Positions 34,790 through 45,558 of a stretch of 64,000 bases of DNA are shown piece by piece. Below the pieces are notes generated by a model. It made no database searches. It was not told the origin of the DNA and saw only the letters and a list, made by a program, of their open reading frames with translations. Both the position numbers and the translations under genes were made by a program. The stretch comes from Dehalococcoidia bacterium. GTDB taxonomy: Bacteria; Chloroflexota; Dehalococcoidia; Lucifugimonadales; JAGWBF01. The stretch lies in assembly GCA_021295955.1 (NCBI GenBank), contig JAGWBJ010000001.1, positions 1 to 64,000 on the forward strand, given 5' to 3'. Every line of letters starts with the position of its first letter. Position 1 is the stretch's first letter.

Positions 34790-35983
34790 CTAAATCTTTC
34801 CCAGCGCCGTGGCCAGGCGCTCCACGCCCTCATCTATCTCGCCGGCGCTGACGTTCAGAGGCGGCATGAAGCGTATCGCGTTGGGCCTTACGGGGTTGAG
34901 CAGCAGCCCGTCCTCGTTGCTCTGGGCCACCACTCTGGCGGCGATGTCGCCGTCGAACTCCAGGGCCACCAGCAGGCCCATGCCCCTTACCTCAGAGATG
35001 AAGTCGAACCGCGACTTCAGCCCCTCCAGCGCCGCCATCAGCCGCTCCCCCATCGCCAGCGCATTGGCCGACATGTCGTGGTCGACGATGTACTTGGTCG
35101 AGGCGTAGGCGGCGGCGGTGGTCAACGGATTGCCCCCGAAGGTCGAGCCGTGGTCACCGGGCTCCAGGGACATGCAGGCGTCCTTGGACATGAAGGCCCC
35201 TACGGGCACGCCTCCGCCCAGGCCCTTTCCCAGGGAGATGGCGTCGGGCTCCACGCCGAACCGCTGGTAGCCGAACAGGCTGCCCAGGCGTCCGATGCCG
35301 GTCTGTACCTCGTCCAGCACCAGAAGCAGGCCCTGCTCGTCGCACCACTTCCGGACCCTGGACAGGTAGTCCCCGGAAGGAACGTTCACTCCGCCTTCGC
35401 CCTGCACCGGCTCCAGCATGACAGCGGCGGTCCTGTCGGTGGTCGCCTCCATGATCGCCTCGACGTTGTCGAACTCGACGTGGACGAAGCCGGGAGCCAG
35501 GGGCTGCCACGCCTCCTGGTAGTGGGGCTGGCCGGTGGCAGCGATCATCCCCATGGTACGGCCGTGGATGGAGTTGTACGCCGTGATGACCTCTTGCGCC
35601 CCATCCCGGTTCTTCCTTCCGTGCTTTCGGGGCAGCTTCGTGACGCCCTCGACGGCCTCGACGCCGCTGTTGCTGAAGAACACCTTGTCCAGGCAGCTAT
35701 TCTCCACCAGAAGCTGGGCCAGCAGGAGCTGGGGTGTCGTGTAGAACTGGTTGGAGGTCTGCAACAGGGTCCCCGCCTGGTCCACGATGGCCTGGGTAAT
35801 GGCCGGATGACAATGGCCCAGATTGTTCACCGCCCACCCTGCACAGAAGTCCAGGTACTCCTTGCCGTCCACGTCCCACGCCCTGGTGCCCTCGCCGCGG
35901 GCGATGACCACGGGCTGGCGCCTCACGGTGAACATGTAGTACTGCTTTTCCATCTCGATCCAGTCGGCTTTGCTGCGCATCAT
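34790..35983 (-). CDS. argD: Acetylornithine aminotransferase
   Basis: PLP-dependent class III aminotransferase making N-acetylornithine from the semialdehyde. The 397-residue product has DFCAGWAVNNLGHCHPAITQAI, FFSNSGVEAVEG, the PLP aspartate in LLVLDEVQTGIGRLG, and the Schiff-base lysine in ISLGKGLGGGVPVGAFM, followed by GDHGSTFGGNPL. It may also serve lysine or other aminotransferase roles. ATG 35983 overlaps the UPF0182 stop by four bases, so it is translated from the same message. Confidence 0.93.
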   Translation of the reverse strand: MMRSKADWIEMEKQYYMFTVRRQPVVIARGEGTRAWDVDGKEYLDFCAGWAVNNLGHCHPAITQAIVDQAGTLLQTSNQFYTTPQLLLAQLLVENSCLDKVFFSNSGVEAVEGVTKLPRKHGRKNRDGAQEVITAYNSIHGRTMGMIAATGQPHYQEAWQPLAPGFVHVEFDNVEAIMEATTDRTAAVMLEPVQGEGGVNVPSGDYLSRVRKWCDEQGLLLVLDEVQTGIGRLGSLFGYQRFGVEPDAISLGKGLGGGVPVGAFMSKDACMSLEPGDHGSTFGGNPLTTAAAYASTKYIVDHDMSANALAMGERLMAALEGLKSRFDFISEVRGMGLLVALEFDGDIAARVVAQSNEDGLLLNPVRPNAIRFMPPLNVSAGEIDEGVERLATALGKI

Positions 35984-38746
35984 TGGCTGTCTCCTATAGC
36001 CTGATTGATCCTATCGAAGGCCTCTTCCAGCGCTTCCAAGTCCCTCTTGAGCTGGTCGATGGCCTGGCCTGCGGCTTCCACCTCGAGTCCGAGCTGGAAC
36101 TCGGCCCCCGGCGCCGTCCCCGGCGTCGCCGGCTGGTCCTCCACGACCGTGACCGGCTCCTTGTGTCCCAGCAGCAACGCCAGGCTCTGGTCCAGGGTGT
36201 CGGACATCACCACGTTCTCGGCGTCGGCCACGATGACCTTCTTCAGCTCGGGCAGGGCCAGCGCCTGGGCACGGATGTACAGGGGCTCTACGTACAGCAG
36301 TGAGTCGTCCAGGGGGATGGCCAGGAGGTTTCCACGGATGCACAGCTTGCCTTCGGGGCACAGGAGGCTCAGCTCCCGGCCGATATCCTCGTCGGAGGTG
36401 ATGCGGCCCTCGATCTGCTCCGGACCGTCCACCTGGCCCTCGGGGAAGATGAAGGTCACCAGCTTGCCGTAGTTGTCGCCGTCATTGCGGGCGGCCATCC
36501 AGGCCACCAGGTTCTTGCGCTCCTCGCCGCCCGGGGTGAAGGGGAGCAGCAGGACGAACTCCTGCTCCTCTTCACCCGGCAGCTTCATGATCACGTAGTA
36601 GGGCTCGACCTCCTGGGTGGTCTGCTCCAGGGTGTCCGGCGCGAAGAACACCTCGTTGGGCACGGCCCACTGGTCGCTCCTGGAGAAGAACTCCTCGGGG
36701 TTCCGCATGTGGTAGCGAAGGTTGATCTCCGCCTGGATACGGAAGAGGTCGATGGGGTAACGTACGTGGTCCCGCAGCGACGGATCCAGGTCGTCAATCT
36801 CGTCGAAGTCCTTGAATAGCTCCGGGAACGCCCCGCGGTACATCTGCACCATGGGGTCGTCGGGGTCTATGACGAACAGGTGGACCGTGCCGTTATAGGC
36901 GTCCACCACCGCCTTCACGCTGTTCCGGATGTAGTTGAACCTGTCATCGAAGGCCGCCGAGTAGGCGAAACGGTCGGTCGTCGTATACAGGTCCTGGATC
37001 CACCACAGGTTGTTGTCGGAGCCGATCACCGGGTAGGGATCGTGGTCCAGCTCCAGGAACGGAGCGATGGTCTCTATCCGGTCGCGGATCTCCCGCCGGT
37101 ACTGGATCCGGCTGTCCGACGAGACCTGGCCACTGATGAGTACGTTCAGGTCCAGGAACTCCCAGGCAAAGGCGGCCCTCCTGAAGAAGGACCCGAGCCC
37201 CACGCCTCCGGTACCCCCGTAGTCCTGGTAGAACTGCTCGCCCTCGGGGCCCGGGTAGTTGAACTCGTCGGTCTCGCTGTTGACGATGACGAAGCTCTTG
37301 GTGTTCTCACCGTAGTAGACCTCGGGCCTTTCCAGGGTGAGGTCTCCAACGGGAGGCACCTCCGACAGCAGGAACTCCGGCCGGCCCTCCACGGTGGCCT
37401 TGTCCACCGGGCTCACCGCCACGCCGTACCCGTGGGTATAGGCCAGCTTCCGGTTCACCCAGTTCTGGGCCTCCTCCTCCAGGTTCTCGGGGAACAGCTC
37501 CCGGGCCGCCAGCATCACCTGCCGGTACTCCCCGTTGGGCAGTGTGTAACGGTCCACGTCCACGCCAACGAAGTTGTAGTACTGCCGGAAGGTCTGTATC
37601 TGGTTGTAGGTGTCCCGCAGGGGGCGGTGGTCCCACAGCCTGATGTTGTTGATGGTCTCGGGGTTGTTCTGCACGTTTTCCAGGGTGATGTTGGGGCTGT
37701 ACGGGAACAGCCTCTCTTCGATCAGGTCCAGGTTGTAGGCGGCCGCCGTGGCTTCGACGGCCCTGACGATGAACTTCTCCTCCCGCTCGAACTCGTTGGG
37801 GTTGACCCTGAACCGCTGGAACGCCACCGGGTAAATCCCTCCTGCCACTATGGCCAGCACCGCCCACAAGGAGAATGAGGCGATCATCATGCGCAGGCCG
37901 CCGTAGTAGAGGCTGACCACGAAGCCCACGGAGGACACCAGGGCGATGGCGACCAGCAGCCACAGCACCGGAATCCTGGCATTCACGTCGGTGTAGCCCG
38001 CCCCGGGCGCGGCCCCCCTGCCGGAGAAGACCAGCTCGAAAATGTCCAGGTAGTGGCCCGCCGCTATGGTCACCATCAGGAGGGCGCGCAGGATGGCAAG
38101 GTGGCCCCTTATGCGCGGGGTGAGCACGAAGGTCACTCCAATAGAACACCCCCACGATCACTGCCGTGGCGATGACCATCCCCATCAACCAGCCCTGGAC
38201 CAGGTGCAACACTGGCATGGTAGCGATGTGGAAGCCCATGTCCCTGCCGAACTGGGGGTCCGCCACGCCGAAGGACACTCTGTTGAAGAAGACCAGGAAG
38301 GTCTCCCACCGCCCCTGGAGCACCGCGCCGAACACGATGCTGACCACGACGATGACCAGCACTGCGCCCGCGAGCACGGCGATGCGGGCCATCCTCTGTA
38401 TCTCCGGGGGTACGGGCAGCACCGACTCCCCCCGGGAGAAGCGATAGGCGAAGTGAAGGTTGACGGCAAGTACGGCCGCCATGACGATGGCGCCGCCGAA
38501 GAAGAGCCAGATACGCGTGGTCAGGACCCTCTGGTACCGGTCCAGGAAGCCAAGCTGGTCGAACCACAGCCAGTCCGTGTATATGTCCTTTATGACGTAC
38601 AGGACGAGGCCGATGACCACCAGGGCGGCGACCACCGCTCCTATGCGGAACATGAGCCGCATGTTCCGGGCCCGCATCTCGGCCAGGTCCACCGCCCAAG
38701 GTGGGGGCGGTGCGCCCTCGCCGTTGTTACCCGTGTTGAAGTTCAT
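35980..38746 (-). pseudogene. UPF0182 family membrane protein, interrupted by a one-base frameshift
   Basis: Two adjacent frames together make one UPF0182 protein of about 922 residues. The first (from ATG 38746) has five or so membrane segments (MRLMFRIGAVVAALVVIG, TRIWLFFGGAIVMAAVLA, IAVLAGAVLVIVVVSIVFG) and reads correctly to GVFYW; the second continues from 38136 with TFVLTPRIRGHLAILRALL and the soluble domain to 35980. The total, 2767 bp, is one base more than a multiple of three, and dropping base 38137 restores a continuous protein. The soluble part has the family's YTHGYGVAVSPV and LISGQ segments. The break may be a real mutation or a sequencing error. Function unknown; it sits between argB and argD. 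Confidence 0.85.
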
Positions 38747-38755
38747 ACTTTCTCA

Positions 38756-39577
38756 CTATCCAGCTACTACCGTCGTGCCCGTGGGCGAACCCTCCAGGGA
38801 CTTCATCAATGCCCCGGGCCTCCTGCCGTCCACCACGTCGGCGATGGGCACCATTTCCAGCGCCCTGAGACAGGCCGTCAGCTTGGGTATCATGCCGCCC
38901 TTCACGACGCCCGACGCCAGCATCGCCCGGGCGCTCCTGGCGTTTAACCTCCGCATCACTCTGCCGGACCCGTCCATTACACCTTCCACGTCGGTCAGGA
39001 AGACGAGCCGGCCCGACCCGACGGCCCTGGCAAGCTCTCCCGCCACCGTGTCCCCGTTTATGTTAAGCAGCGCTCCCGAGTAGGCCGACCCGTCGAGCCG
39101 GTGGAGCCCCACGGGCGCCACCAGAGGCATGTATCCGCCCTCCAGAGCGTTCTCCAGTGGGTCGGTGTCCACCCGGGTTACCTCTCCCACGTACCCAAGG
39201 TCTTCGTCGGCCACCCGGGCCTCCAGCAAGCCCCCGTCGACCCCGCTGAGACCCAGGACCCTGGCCCCCAGACTGGTGAGGGACGCCACGAGCTGCTTGT
39301 TCACCAGCCCCGTCAGCACCGCCGTGACGATCTCCAGGCTCTGCTGGTCGGTGACCCTCAGCCCCCGGACGAACCTGGGCATCGCACCCTGCTTCTCCAT
39401 CCACTGGGAGATGACGCTGCCTCCGCCGTGCACCACTATGAGGCGCACGCCTTGGCGCTGCAGGTCGGCCAGGTCCTGGAGGGTGGTATCGTGGCTGCCA
39501 AGGGTGCTGCCACCAACCTTGACCACGATGGGACCGTCAGGCACGGCAGGTCCCGTCTCCGATATTCTCCGTGCCAT
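38756..39577 (-). CDS. argB: Acetylglutamate kinase
   Basis: Phosphorylates N-acetylglutamate, the second arginine step. The 273-residue product shows VVKVGGSTLGSHD, VVHGGGSVISQWMEKQG, the substrate loop FVRGLRVTDQQSLEIV and NINGDTVAGELARAVG, then LTDVEGVMDG and GGMIPKLTACLRAL. It lacks the extra N-terminal helix linked to arginine feedback in hexameric forms; feedback type cannot be decided by eye. ATG 39577. It lies 53 bp after argJ and nine bases before the UPF0182 gene. A LysZ/lysine-type relative with N-acetyl-aminoadipate is less likely beside argJ. Confidence 0.93.
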   Translation of the reverse strand: MARRISETGPAVPDGPIVVKVGGSTLGSHDTTLQDLADLQRQGVRLIVVHGGGSVISQWMEKQGAMPRFVRGLRVTDQQSLEIVTAVLTGLVNKQLVASLTSLGARVLGLSGVDGGLLEARVADEDLGYVGEVTRVDTDPLENALEGGYMPLVAPVGLHRLDGSAYSGALLNINGDTVAGELARAVGSGRLVFLTDVEGVMDGSGRVMRRLNARSARAMLASGVVKGGMIPKLTACLRALEMVPIADVVDGRRPGALMKSLEGSPTGTTVVAG

Positions 39578-39630
39578 TCCGTAGGGGCCCTGCCAAGCCC
39601 GCGGGCGACGAACAGCCCCCCGGGCCGACC

Positions 39631-40845
39631 CTAGGTGGTATAGGCACTGTTGAAGGTAACGTACTCTTCACTGAGGTTGCAGCCCCACGCGGTGGCCCGG
39701 GCTTCTCCCAGGTTCAAAGAGATTCGGAAGGACACTTCTGACCCTCCCATCAGGGCCACCACTCCGTCCCGGTGGAATGGGACGGGTCGTCCGTTCTCCA
39801 TGATGCACACGTCGTTGACGTAGAGGGCAACCTTGTCCTCCACGACCCGGGCGCCGCTGCGGCCCAGGGCGGCCACGACCCGCCCCCAGTTGGGGTCGGA
39901 ACCGTGGACCGCCGTCTTCACCAGGCTGGAGGAAACGACGGTCTTCGCCGCCCTGTGGGCATCCTGCGCCGTGTCGGCCCCGTCCACCGAGACCTCGATC
40001 AGCTTGGTAGCTCCCTCGGCGTCCCTGGCCAGCTCCTTGGTAAGGTGAATGCACGCCTGGTCCAACGCCTCCTGGAACAGGTTCCCGGAGGCGCCGGGCC
40101 CGATCGCCGGGGAGTCAGCGCCCCCGTTGGCGAAGAGGAGCACGGTGTCGTTGGTGCTGGTGTCCCCGTCCACGGAGAGCATGTTGAGGGAGCCGTCCAC
40201 CGCGTTCTTCAAGGCGGACTGCAGGAACGCCGGCTCGACCCGAGCGTCGGTGGCCAGATAACAGAGCATGGTCGCCATGTCGGGGTGTATCATGCCCGCG
40301 CCCTTTACTATGCCGCCGATGGTGATGGACCGGCCGTCCAGATCGAAGGAGACGGCGACCTCTTTGGGCCGTGTGTCGGTGGTCATGATGGCGCGGGCCA
40401 GCCGATTGCCGCCGTCCTCGGACAGCTCGATCTGGGGTATGCCCGCCCTCAGGAGGCCCATGGGAAGCTCTATCCCGATGACGCCCGTGGTCCCGATGAC
40501 GACCTGCTCGGGCTCCAGTCCCAGGGCCTTCGCCGCCACCGCGGTCGTCTCCCGGGCGTCCTGGTATCCGTGCTCTCCGACGCAGGCGTTGGCCACTCCG
40601 CTGGTCACCACCAGCCCCCTCACGTTGCCCGCCTTGACACGCTCTTCGCATAGGGCGACCGAGGCGGACTTGAAGGAGTTGGTGGTGTACACCCCGGCGA
40701 CGGCGCAGGGGGTATTGGAGAGGAGAAGGCCTATGTCCAGCTTGTCCTCGGCATAGGTCTTGATACCGGCGTAGGTGGCGCCGGCAACGAAGCCCCGGGG
40801 CGTGGTTATGGTGCCGCCCTGGACGAACCCGATCTCCCCAGACAT
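39631..40845 (-). CDS. argJ: Bifunctional ornithine acetyltransferase/N-acetylglutamate synthase
   Basis: Recycles the acetyl group from acetylornithine to glutamate, and may also use acetyl-CoA. The 404-residue product is made as a precursor that cuts itself: the self-cleavage site is in KGAGMIHPDMATML, with Thr as nucleophile. TGVIGIELPM and DGDTSTNDTVLLFANG are other conserved blocks, and the end matches NSAYTT. ATG 40845 (MSGEIGFVQGG) is chosen over the frame start at 40905. It is the first arg gene of the operon, following leuS by 167 bp, which contain the best place for its promoter although none is convincing. Confidence 0.95.
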   Translation of the reverse strand: MSGEIGFVQGGTITTPRGFVAGATYAGIKTYAEDKLDIGLLLSNTPCAVAGVYTTNSFKSASVALCEERVKAGNVRGLVVTSGVANACVGEHGYQDARETTAVAAKALGLEPEQVVIGTTGVIGIELPMGLLRAGIPQIELSEDGGNRLARAIMTTDTRPKEVAVSFDLDGRSITIGGIVKGAGMIHPDMATMLCYLATDARVEPAFLQSALKNAVDGSLNMLSVDGDTSTNDTVLLFANGGADSPAIGPGASGNLFQEALDQACIHLTKELARDAEGATKLIEVSVDGADTAQDAHRAAKTVVSSSLVKTAVHGSDPNWGRVVAALGRSGARVVEDKVALYVNDVCIMENGRPVPFHRDGVVALMGGSEVSFRISLNLGEARATAWGCNLSEEYVTFNSAYTT

Positions 40846-41012
40846 ACTCTCAACCGTCCAGCGTGTTTGTAGCCGCGTGACGGGGCTGAATTGCCCTCCG
40901 GCCACGGTCGCCTAGGAGTATACCACAAAGGGTAGGGCCCCACCACACGCCTGGGAAGGGGGCGGCCCAGGCCCGACCGGGCCCAGGCGAGGAGCAGACC
41001 GGGGCAAAACAT

Positions 41013-43481
41013 CTACTTGACCACGACGTTAACCAGGCGGCCCGGGACGTAGACCGTCCTGTCCACCTGCCTGTCGTCGACGTGGGGTCGCACCCTGGGG
41101 CTGGCCAGGGCCATACTCTTGGCGTCCTCTTCGGAGATGCCGGCCGGCACCTGAAGCCGGTCCCGGAGCTTGCCGTTGACCTGCACCACCAGGGTGATCT
41201 CCTCCTCGCTGGCCAGCTCGTCGTCCCACCGGGGGAACCGCTGGTTGTGAATACTGTACTCGCGCCCCGTGACCTCCCACAGCTCCTCAGCCAGGTGGGG
41301 CGCGAGGGGCGCCAGCATCAGGAGGAACTTCTCGACGCACTCCTTCCAGGTTGCCGGGCCCACGTTCCCTTCGGTCCAGCTCCTGCCCATCTGGTTCGAG
41401 AGCTCCATGAGCGCTGCGATGGCGGTGTTGAACTTGAACCGGTCCAGGTCGTCGTGACACTTCTTGATGGTCTGGTGCAGGACGCGGAGCAGGCGCTTGT
41501 CCGCCTCCGAGGCAAGTCGGTCGGGCAGGGACGACGGGTCCTGCCGGCACATCTCCCACACCCGGTTGAGCCAGCGGGCCAGTCCGTTGATCCCCGACGT
41601 GCTCCAGGGGCCGCCCTGGTCCCACGGACCTAGGAACATCAGAAAGCAACGCACCGGGTCGGCTCCCAGGGTGTCCACGAACTCGTCGGGGTTGACCACG
41701 TTGCCCCGGCTCTTGCTCATCTTCTCGTGGTCCTCGCCCAGGATCACGCCCTGGTTGTACAGGCGGTGGAACGGCTCCCCGAAATCGACGAGGCCCATGT
41801 CCCGCAGGGCCTTGGTGAAGAAACGGGAGTAAAGCAAGTGCATCACCGCGTGCTCGGCGCCGCCAGTGTACTGAGCCACGGGCATCCATCGAGACATGAC
41901 GTCGGGGTCGAAGGGGCCCGAGCTATACTTGGGCGACGTGAAGCGCTCCATGTACCAGGAGGAGTCGACGAAGGTGTCCATCGTGTCCGTCTCGCGGGTG
42001 GCGGGACCGGCGCACCCGGGGCACTTGGCGTTGACGAAGCCCTGGTGAAGCGCCAGAGGAGACTCGCCGGTGGGCTTGAATTCCGCGTCGGCGGGTATGA
42101 GCACGGGCAGGTCCTTCTCGGGCACCGGCACGGTGCCACAATCGGGACAGTAGATAATGGGGATCGGGGTGCCCCAATACCGCTGCCGGGAGATGAGCCA
42201 GTCCCTGATGCGATAAGATACCGTCCGTTTGCCCCAACCCCGCTCCTCGACGAAGACGGCGATGGCCTCCTTGGCGTCCGCACTGGCCAAGCCGTCGAAC
42301 TCGCCGGAGTTCACCATGGTCCCTTCCGCGACGTGGGCCTCCTCCAGCTCCCGGCCGTCCCACTCGGCAGGAGCGATGACCACGGGGATGGGCAGACGGT
42401 ACTTCTCGGCGAACTCGAAGTCCCGCTGGTCGTGGGCAGGAACGCCCATGACAGCGCCGGTGCCGTAGTTCATCAGGGCGTAGTCGGCGGTGAAGATGGG
42501 CACCTCCCGGCCGTTCAGCCGGTTGACTGCGTTGACGCCGAGAAAGACACCTGTCTTCTCCTTCTCCGCGGCCACGCGCTCGATCTCCGTCTGGCGCCGG
42601 GCGGCTTCGACGTACGCCCCGACCTCGTCGCGCCGCTCCGGGGTGGTCATGGCCTCGACCAGCGGGTGCTCGGGGGCCAGCACCATGAACGTGACCCCGA
42701 AGATGGTATCGATGCGTGTGGTGAAGGTGCGCAGCTCCCTCTCCTCCAGCCCCAGGTGGGAGATGTCGAAGCTGATCTCCACCCCCTCGCTGCGTCCCAC
42801 CCAGTTGCGCTGCATGGTCAGGATCTTCTCGGGCCAGTCCAACAGGCCGGAGAAGTCCAGGAGCTCGTCGGCGTAGGCCGTGATGCCCAGGAACCACTGC
42901 TCCATGTCGCGGCGGGTAATGGGCGTGTCGCACCGCTCGCACCTGCCGTTCACCGCCTGCTCGTTGGCCAGCACCGTCTGGCAGGACGGGCACCACACCA
43001 CCGGGGCCTTGTCACGGTAGGCCAGACCCTTCGCCAGGAGCTTGAGGAAGAACCACTGGTTCCACCTGTAGTACTCCGGAAGGCAGCAGATCACCTCCCT
43101 GTCCCAGTCATAGACGGCGCCCATGCTGCGGAGCTGGGCGCGCATGTTCTCGATGTTCCCCATGGTCCAGGTATAGGGGTGTATCCCGCGTTGCACCGCG
43201 GCGTTCTCCGCGGGGAGGCCGAAGGCGTCGAACCCCATGGGGTGGAGCACGTTGTAGCCCTGCATCCTGCGAAACCGGGCGTGGCAATCGGCCGGGGCCA
43301 TGGCGTACCAGTGGCCGATGTGCAGATCGCCCGAGGGGTAGGGGTACATGGTCAGCTCGTACCACTTGGGCCTGGGGTCGTCGTCGGAAACGTGATAAAT
43401 GCCATCGGCGGCCCAGCGTTCCTGCCACTTCCGGTCCATCTCCCGGGCCCCGTACCTTACGTCCACCATTCGTGTCGTCAT
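41013..43481 (-). CDS. leuS: Leucyl-tRNA synthetase
   Basis: Class I synthetase for tRNA-Leu, 822 residues. It has the HIGH motif (PYPSGDLHIGHWYAM), a four-cysteine zinc pair in VWCPSCQTVLA and CERCDTPI, the CP1 editing domain (FTTRIDTIFGVTFMVLAPEHPL), a second zinc-like pair in YCPDCGTVPVPEKDLPVL with KCPGC, and HEKMSKSRGNVVNPDE as KMSKS loop. The C-terminal anticodon and LeuS-specific domains end at QVDRTVYVPGRLVNVVVK. ATG 43481, or ATG four codons later. It lies 37 bp after prkA. Confidence 0.97.
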   Translation of the reverse strand: MTTRMVDVRYGAREMDRKWQERWAADGIYHVSDDDPRPKWYELTMYPYPSGDLHIGHWYAMAPADCHARFRRMQGYNVLHPMGFDAFGLPAENAAVQRGIHPYTWTMGNIENMRAQLRSMGAVYDWDREVICCLPEYYRWNQWFFLKLLAKGLAYRDKAPVVWCPSCQTVLANEQAVNGRCERCDTPITRRDMEQWFLGITAYADELLDFSGLLDWPEKILTMQRNWVGRSEGVEISFDISHLGLEERELRTFTTRIDTIFGVTFMVLAPEHPLVEAMTTPERRDEVGAYVEAARRQTEIERVAAEKEKTGVFLGVNAVNRLNGREVPIFTADYALMNYGTGAVMGVPAHDQRDFEFAEKYRLPIPVVIAPAEWDGRELEEAHVAEGTMVNSGEFDGLASADAKEAIAVFVEERGWGKRTVSYRIRDWLISRQRYWGTPIPIIYCPDCGTVPVPEKDLPVLIPADAEFKPTGESPLALHQGFVNAKCPGCAGPATRETDTMDTFVDSSWYMERFTSPKYSSGPFDPDVMSRWMPVAQYTGGAEHAVMHLLYSRFFTKALRDMGLVDFGEPFHRLYNQGVILGEDHEKMSKSRGNVVNPDEFVDTLGADPVRCFLMFLGPWDQGGPWSTSGINGLARWLNRVWEMCRQDPSSLPDRLASEADKRLLRVLHQTIKKCHDDLDRFKFNTAIAALMELSNQMGRSWTEGNVGPATWKECVEKFLLMLAPLAPHLAEELWEVTGREYSIHNQRFPRWDDELASEEEITLVVQVNGKLRDRLQVPAGISEEDAKSMALASPRVRPHVDDRQVDRTVYVPGRLVNVVVK

Positions 43482-43518
43482 CTACATGCCTATCCCTGTC
43501 GTGCTACTCCTACGTCTG

Positions 43519-45495
43519 CTACTCCCACGTCAGCTTTCCCCTTTTGAAGGAGATGACTTCCTTGCCCTGCAGCGTCCTGAGGGCCGCGTGCAGCACGTCC
43601 CTCGCGCACTGTTCGCAGTACCCGAAGTCCGACAGCAGTCGTTGGTATATCCGCTCCCGGCCCCGGGTCCTCTTGGCGTCCTTCTTCCTGGGGTCGATGG
43701 TCAGCCTGACCTCGTCCCGCCTGGGGAACAGGACCGTCTCCACGGCGGGCCTTATAGCCGGGATGCCCGTGTAGTCGGGCTCCTTTCCGGGGTCTTCCCG
43801 GCGCAGGTGCGTGTAGTTGTCGTATACGATCTGGCGAAAGCCCCGGCGCTCCGAGTCCCGCAAGTTCAGGGCGCCCTCCACCTGGCGCATCACCCGCTCG
43901 TCCGGCGGGTCCGTGGACACCGTGCCCCCGCCCGTCCCCCGTAGGTAGAGCTCCGCGTCGAAGATGTACCGCCGGAAGAGGTGGCCGGCCTTCTCTTGAA
44001 AGTCGTCGGTGGCCGCCCGCATCACCGCCTGGACGGACTGCTCCTTCAGGTCCTTCACCACGTCGGGCACCAGGGCCAGCATCCTGTCCCGCTCCGCGAC
44101 GTCGATCCCGGCACGCTCCACCAGGCCGTCGACGAGGCTTTCCAGGGCCAGGAAGGGCGTGAGACACGGCTCGTCCCTGGTGATGGCGTCGGCCAGCCGG
44201 TTTATGACGTACCGGGGAGAGAGCCCGAACATACCCTCCTGAGGACTCGCCTGCCGCAGCTTCTCCACGTCCTCGCGGGTATACAGCGGCAACACCTGGC
44301 CGTCGTACAGCTTGAGCTTGTCCACCAGTGAAGCCCTCGGCAGATTGCTGGCCCGGGGCACCGGCTCCAGCCGGGACATCACCGACATGACGGCCGCGGT
44401 GGGAATCGTCAACGGCGACACGTGGGGACCGACGCCGTACCCGTTGCCGTACCCGCCGGGCGAGCCGGAGCGGCCCTCCCGGAGCATCTTCGAGCAGGTC
44501 CTCACCTCGTCGCGGACCCGCACGGCGTAGGGAACCGGCACCAGTATGAGCCTGTCGAGCAACGCCGCGGTCTCCTTGTTGCTGGCGAAGTTGTTGTACT
44601 CCTCCTCGTTGCTGTGGGCGATGATGGCCTCGTCGGCGTAGACGGAGCCGAAGCTCCCCAGCTTGATCACCTGCTCCTGAGTCACCCCCAGCATCACCGC
44701 CAGGAACCGCTCGTCGGACTTGAATATCTCGATGAACTCCATGATGCCCCGGTTGGCCGCCTGGAGCTCGCCGTCCAGGCGGAGGCCCTTGCCCGCGCCC
44801 TCCAGCCGGTCCTCGGTCATATACGACACGTCGACGCTGCCGACCAGGCGGGACAGGTCCTGGCCCTGGGGCGAGGTGGCTACGAAGGTGCCGATGCCCA
44901 CCCCGGCGGACTGGCTGAAATTGACTCGATGGACCCTCATCTTGGCGATGTCGCCGGCGCACCGATGGACGAGGTTGTATCGACATCTGGGACACAGGTC
45001 GCCCTCGATGCGGAGACCGTACTCCCGCTCCACCTCCTCCCGCCGCTCCTCGGGAATGAGGTGCAGAGGGTCCTCCTGCATGGGGCATCCCTTTATGGCG
45101 TAGGTGGCCCCCTCGTCGGTCCGCGTGTAACGCTCCAAGCCGGACTTGAGCAGGTTAACGGTGGACGACTTTCCGCTGGCGGGCGGGCCCATTAGCAGCA
45201 GAATACGCTTGCGCACCTCCAGGCCGCTGGAGGCGGCGTTGAAGAACTGCACCAGGCGGTCCAGGGCCCGGTCCATGCCGAAGATCTGACCGGCGAACAG
45301 CTTGTACTGGGGGACCCCGTCGAGACCGGGCGTGACCCCTGCCCACTGCACCATGTCATAGATCCTGGCGTGGGAGTGCCGGGACAGCTTCGGATTCCCG
45401 ATGGCCATGTTCAGGTACTCTTCAAAGCCCCCCTCCCAGGCCAGGGCCTTCAGGTCCTCGCGTACATCCTCAAGCAGCTTGCCTATCTCAACCAT
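43519..45495 (-). CDS. prkA: PrkA-family serine protein kinase/AAA+ ATPase
   Basis: A 658-residue PrkA/YeaG-type protein. The N-terminal AAA domain has Walker A LMGPPASGKSSTVNLL (about residues 100-115) and a four-cysteine insert (LCPRCRYNLVHRC); a Walker B-like GIMEFIEIFKSD follows, then YADEAIIAHSNEEEYNNF, and the C-terminal kinase-like domain ends RRDEVRLTIDPRKKDAKRTRGRERIYQRLL. PrkA acts in stress, nutrient and sporulation responses in other bacteria, and is often next to yeaH and spoVR genes; neither is here. ATG 45495. It may be co-transcribed with leuS, 37 bp downstream. Confidence 0.93.
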   Translation of the reverse strand: MVEIGKLLEDVREDLKALAWEGGFEEYLNMAIGNPKLSRHSHARIYDMVQWAGVTPGLDGVPQYKLFAGQIFGMDRALDRLVQFFNAASSGLEVRKRILLLMGPPASGKSSTVNLLKSGLERYTRTDEGATYAIKGCPMQEDPLHLIPEERREEVEREYGLRIEGDLCPRCRYNLVHRCAGDIAKMRVHRVNFSQSAGVGIGTFVATSPQGQDLSRLVGSVDVSYMTEDRLEGAGKGLRLDGELQAANRGIMEFIEIFKSDERFLAVMLGVTQEQVIKLGSFGSVYADEAIIAHSNEEEYNNFASNKETAALLDRLILVPVPYAVRVRDEVRTCSKMLREGRSGSPGGYGNGYGVGPHVSPLTIPTAAVMSVMSRLEPVPRASNLPRASLVDKLKLYDGQVLPLYTREDVEKLRQASPQEGMFGLSPRYVINRLADAITRDEPCLTPFLALESLVDGLVERAGIDVAERDRMLALVPDVVKDLKEQSVQAVMRAATDDFQEKAGHLFRRYIFDAELYLRGTGGGTVSTDPPDERVMRQVEGALNLRDSERRGFRQIVYDNYTHLRREDPGKEPDYTGIPAIRPAVETVLFPRRDEVRLTIDPRKKDAKRTRGRERIYQRLLSDFGYCEQCARDVLHAALRTLQGKEVISFKRGKLTWE

Positions 45496-45558
45496 CGGCC
45501 TTATCCACGCTCAAGAGCCCGGACCCTCCAGGGCATGCGCCAAGCTCAATCCGCCCGA

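Noticed and set aside
43485-43535. Short direct repeat near the end of prkA
   Set aside because: It is two imperfect 15-bp copies and partly in the coding end; no further signal.
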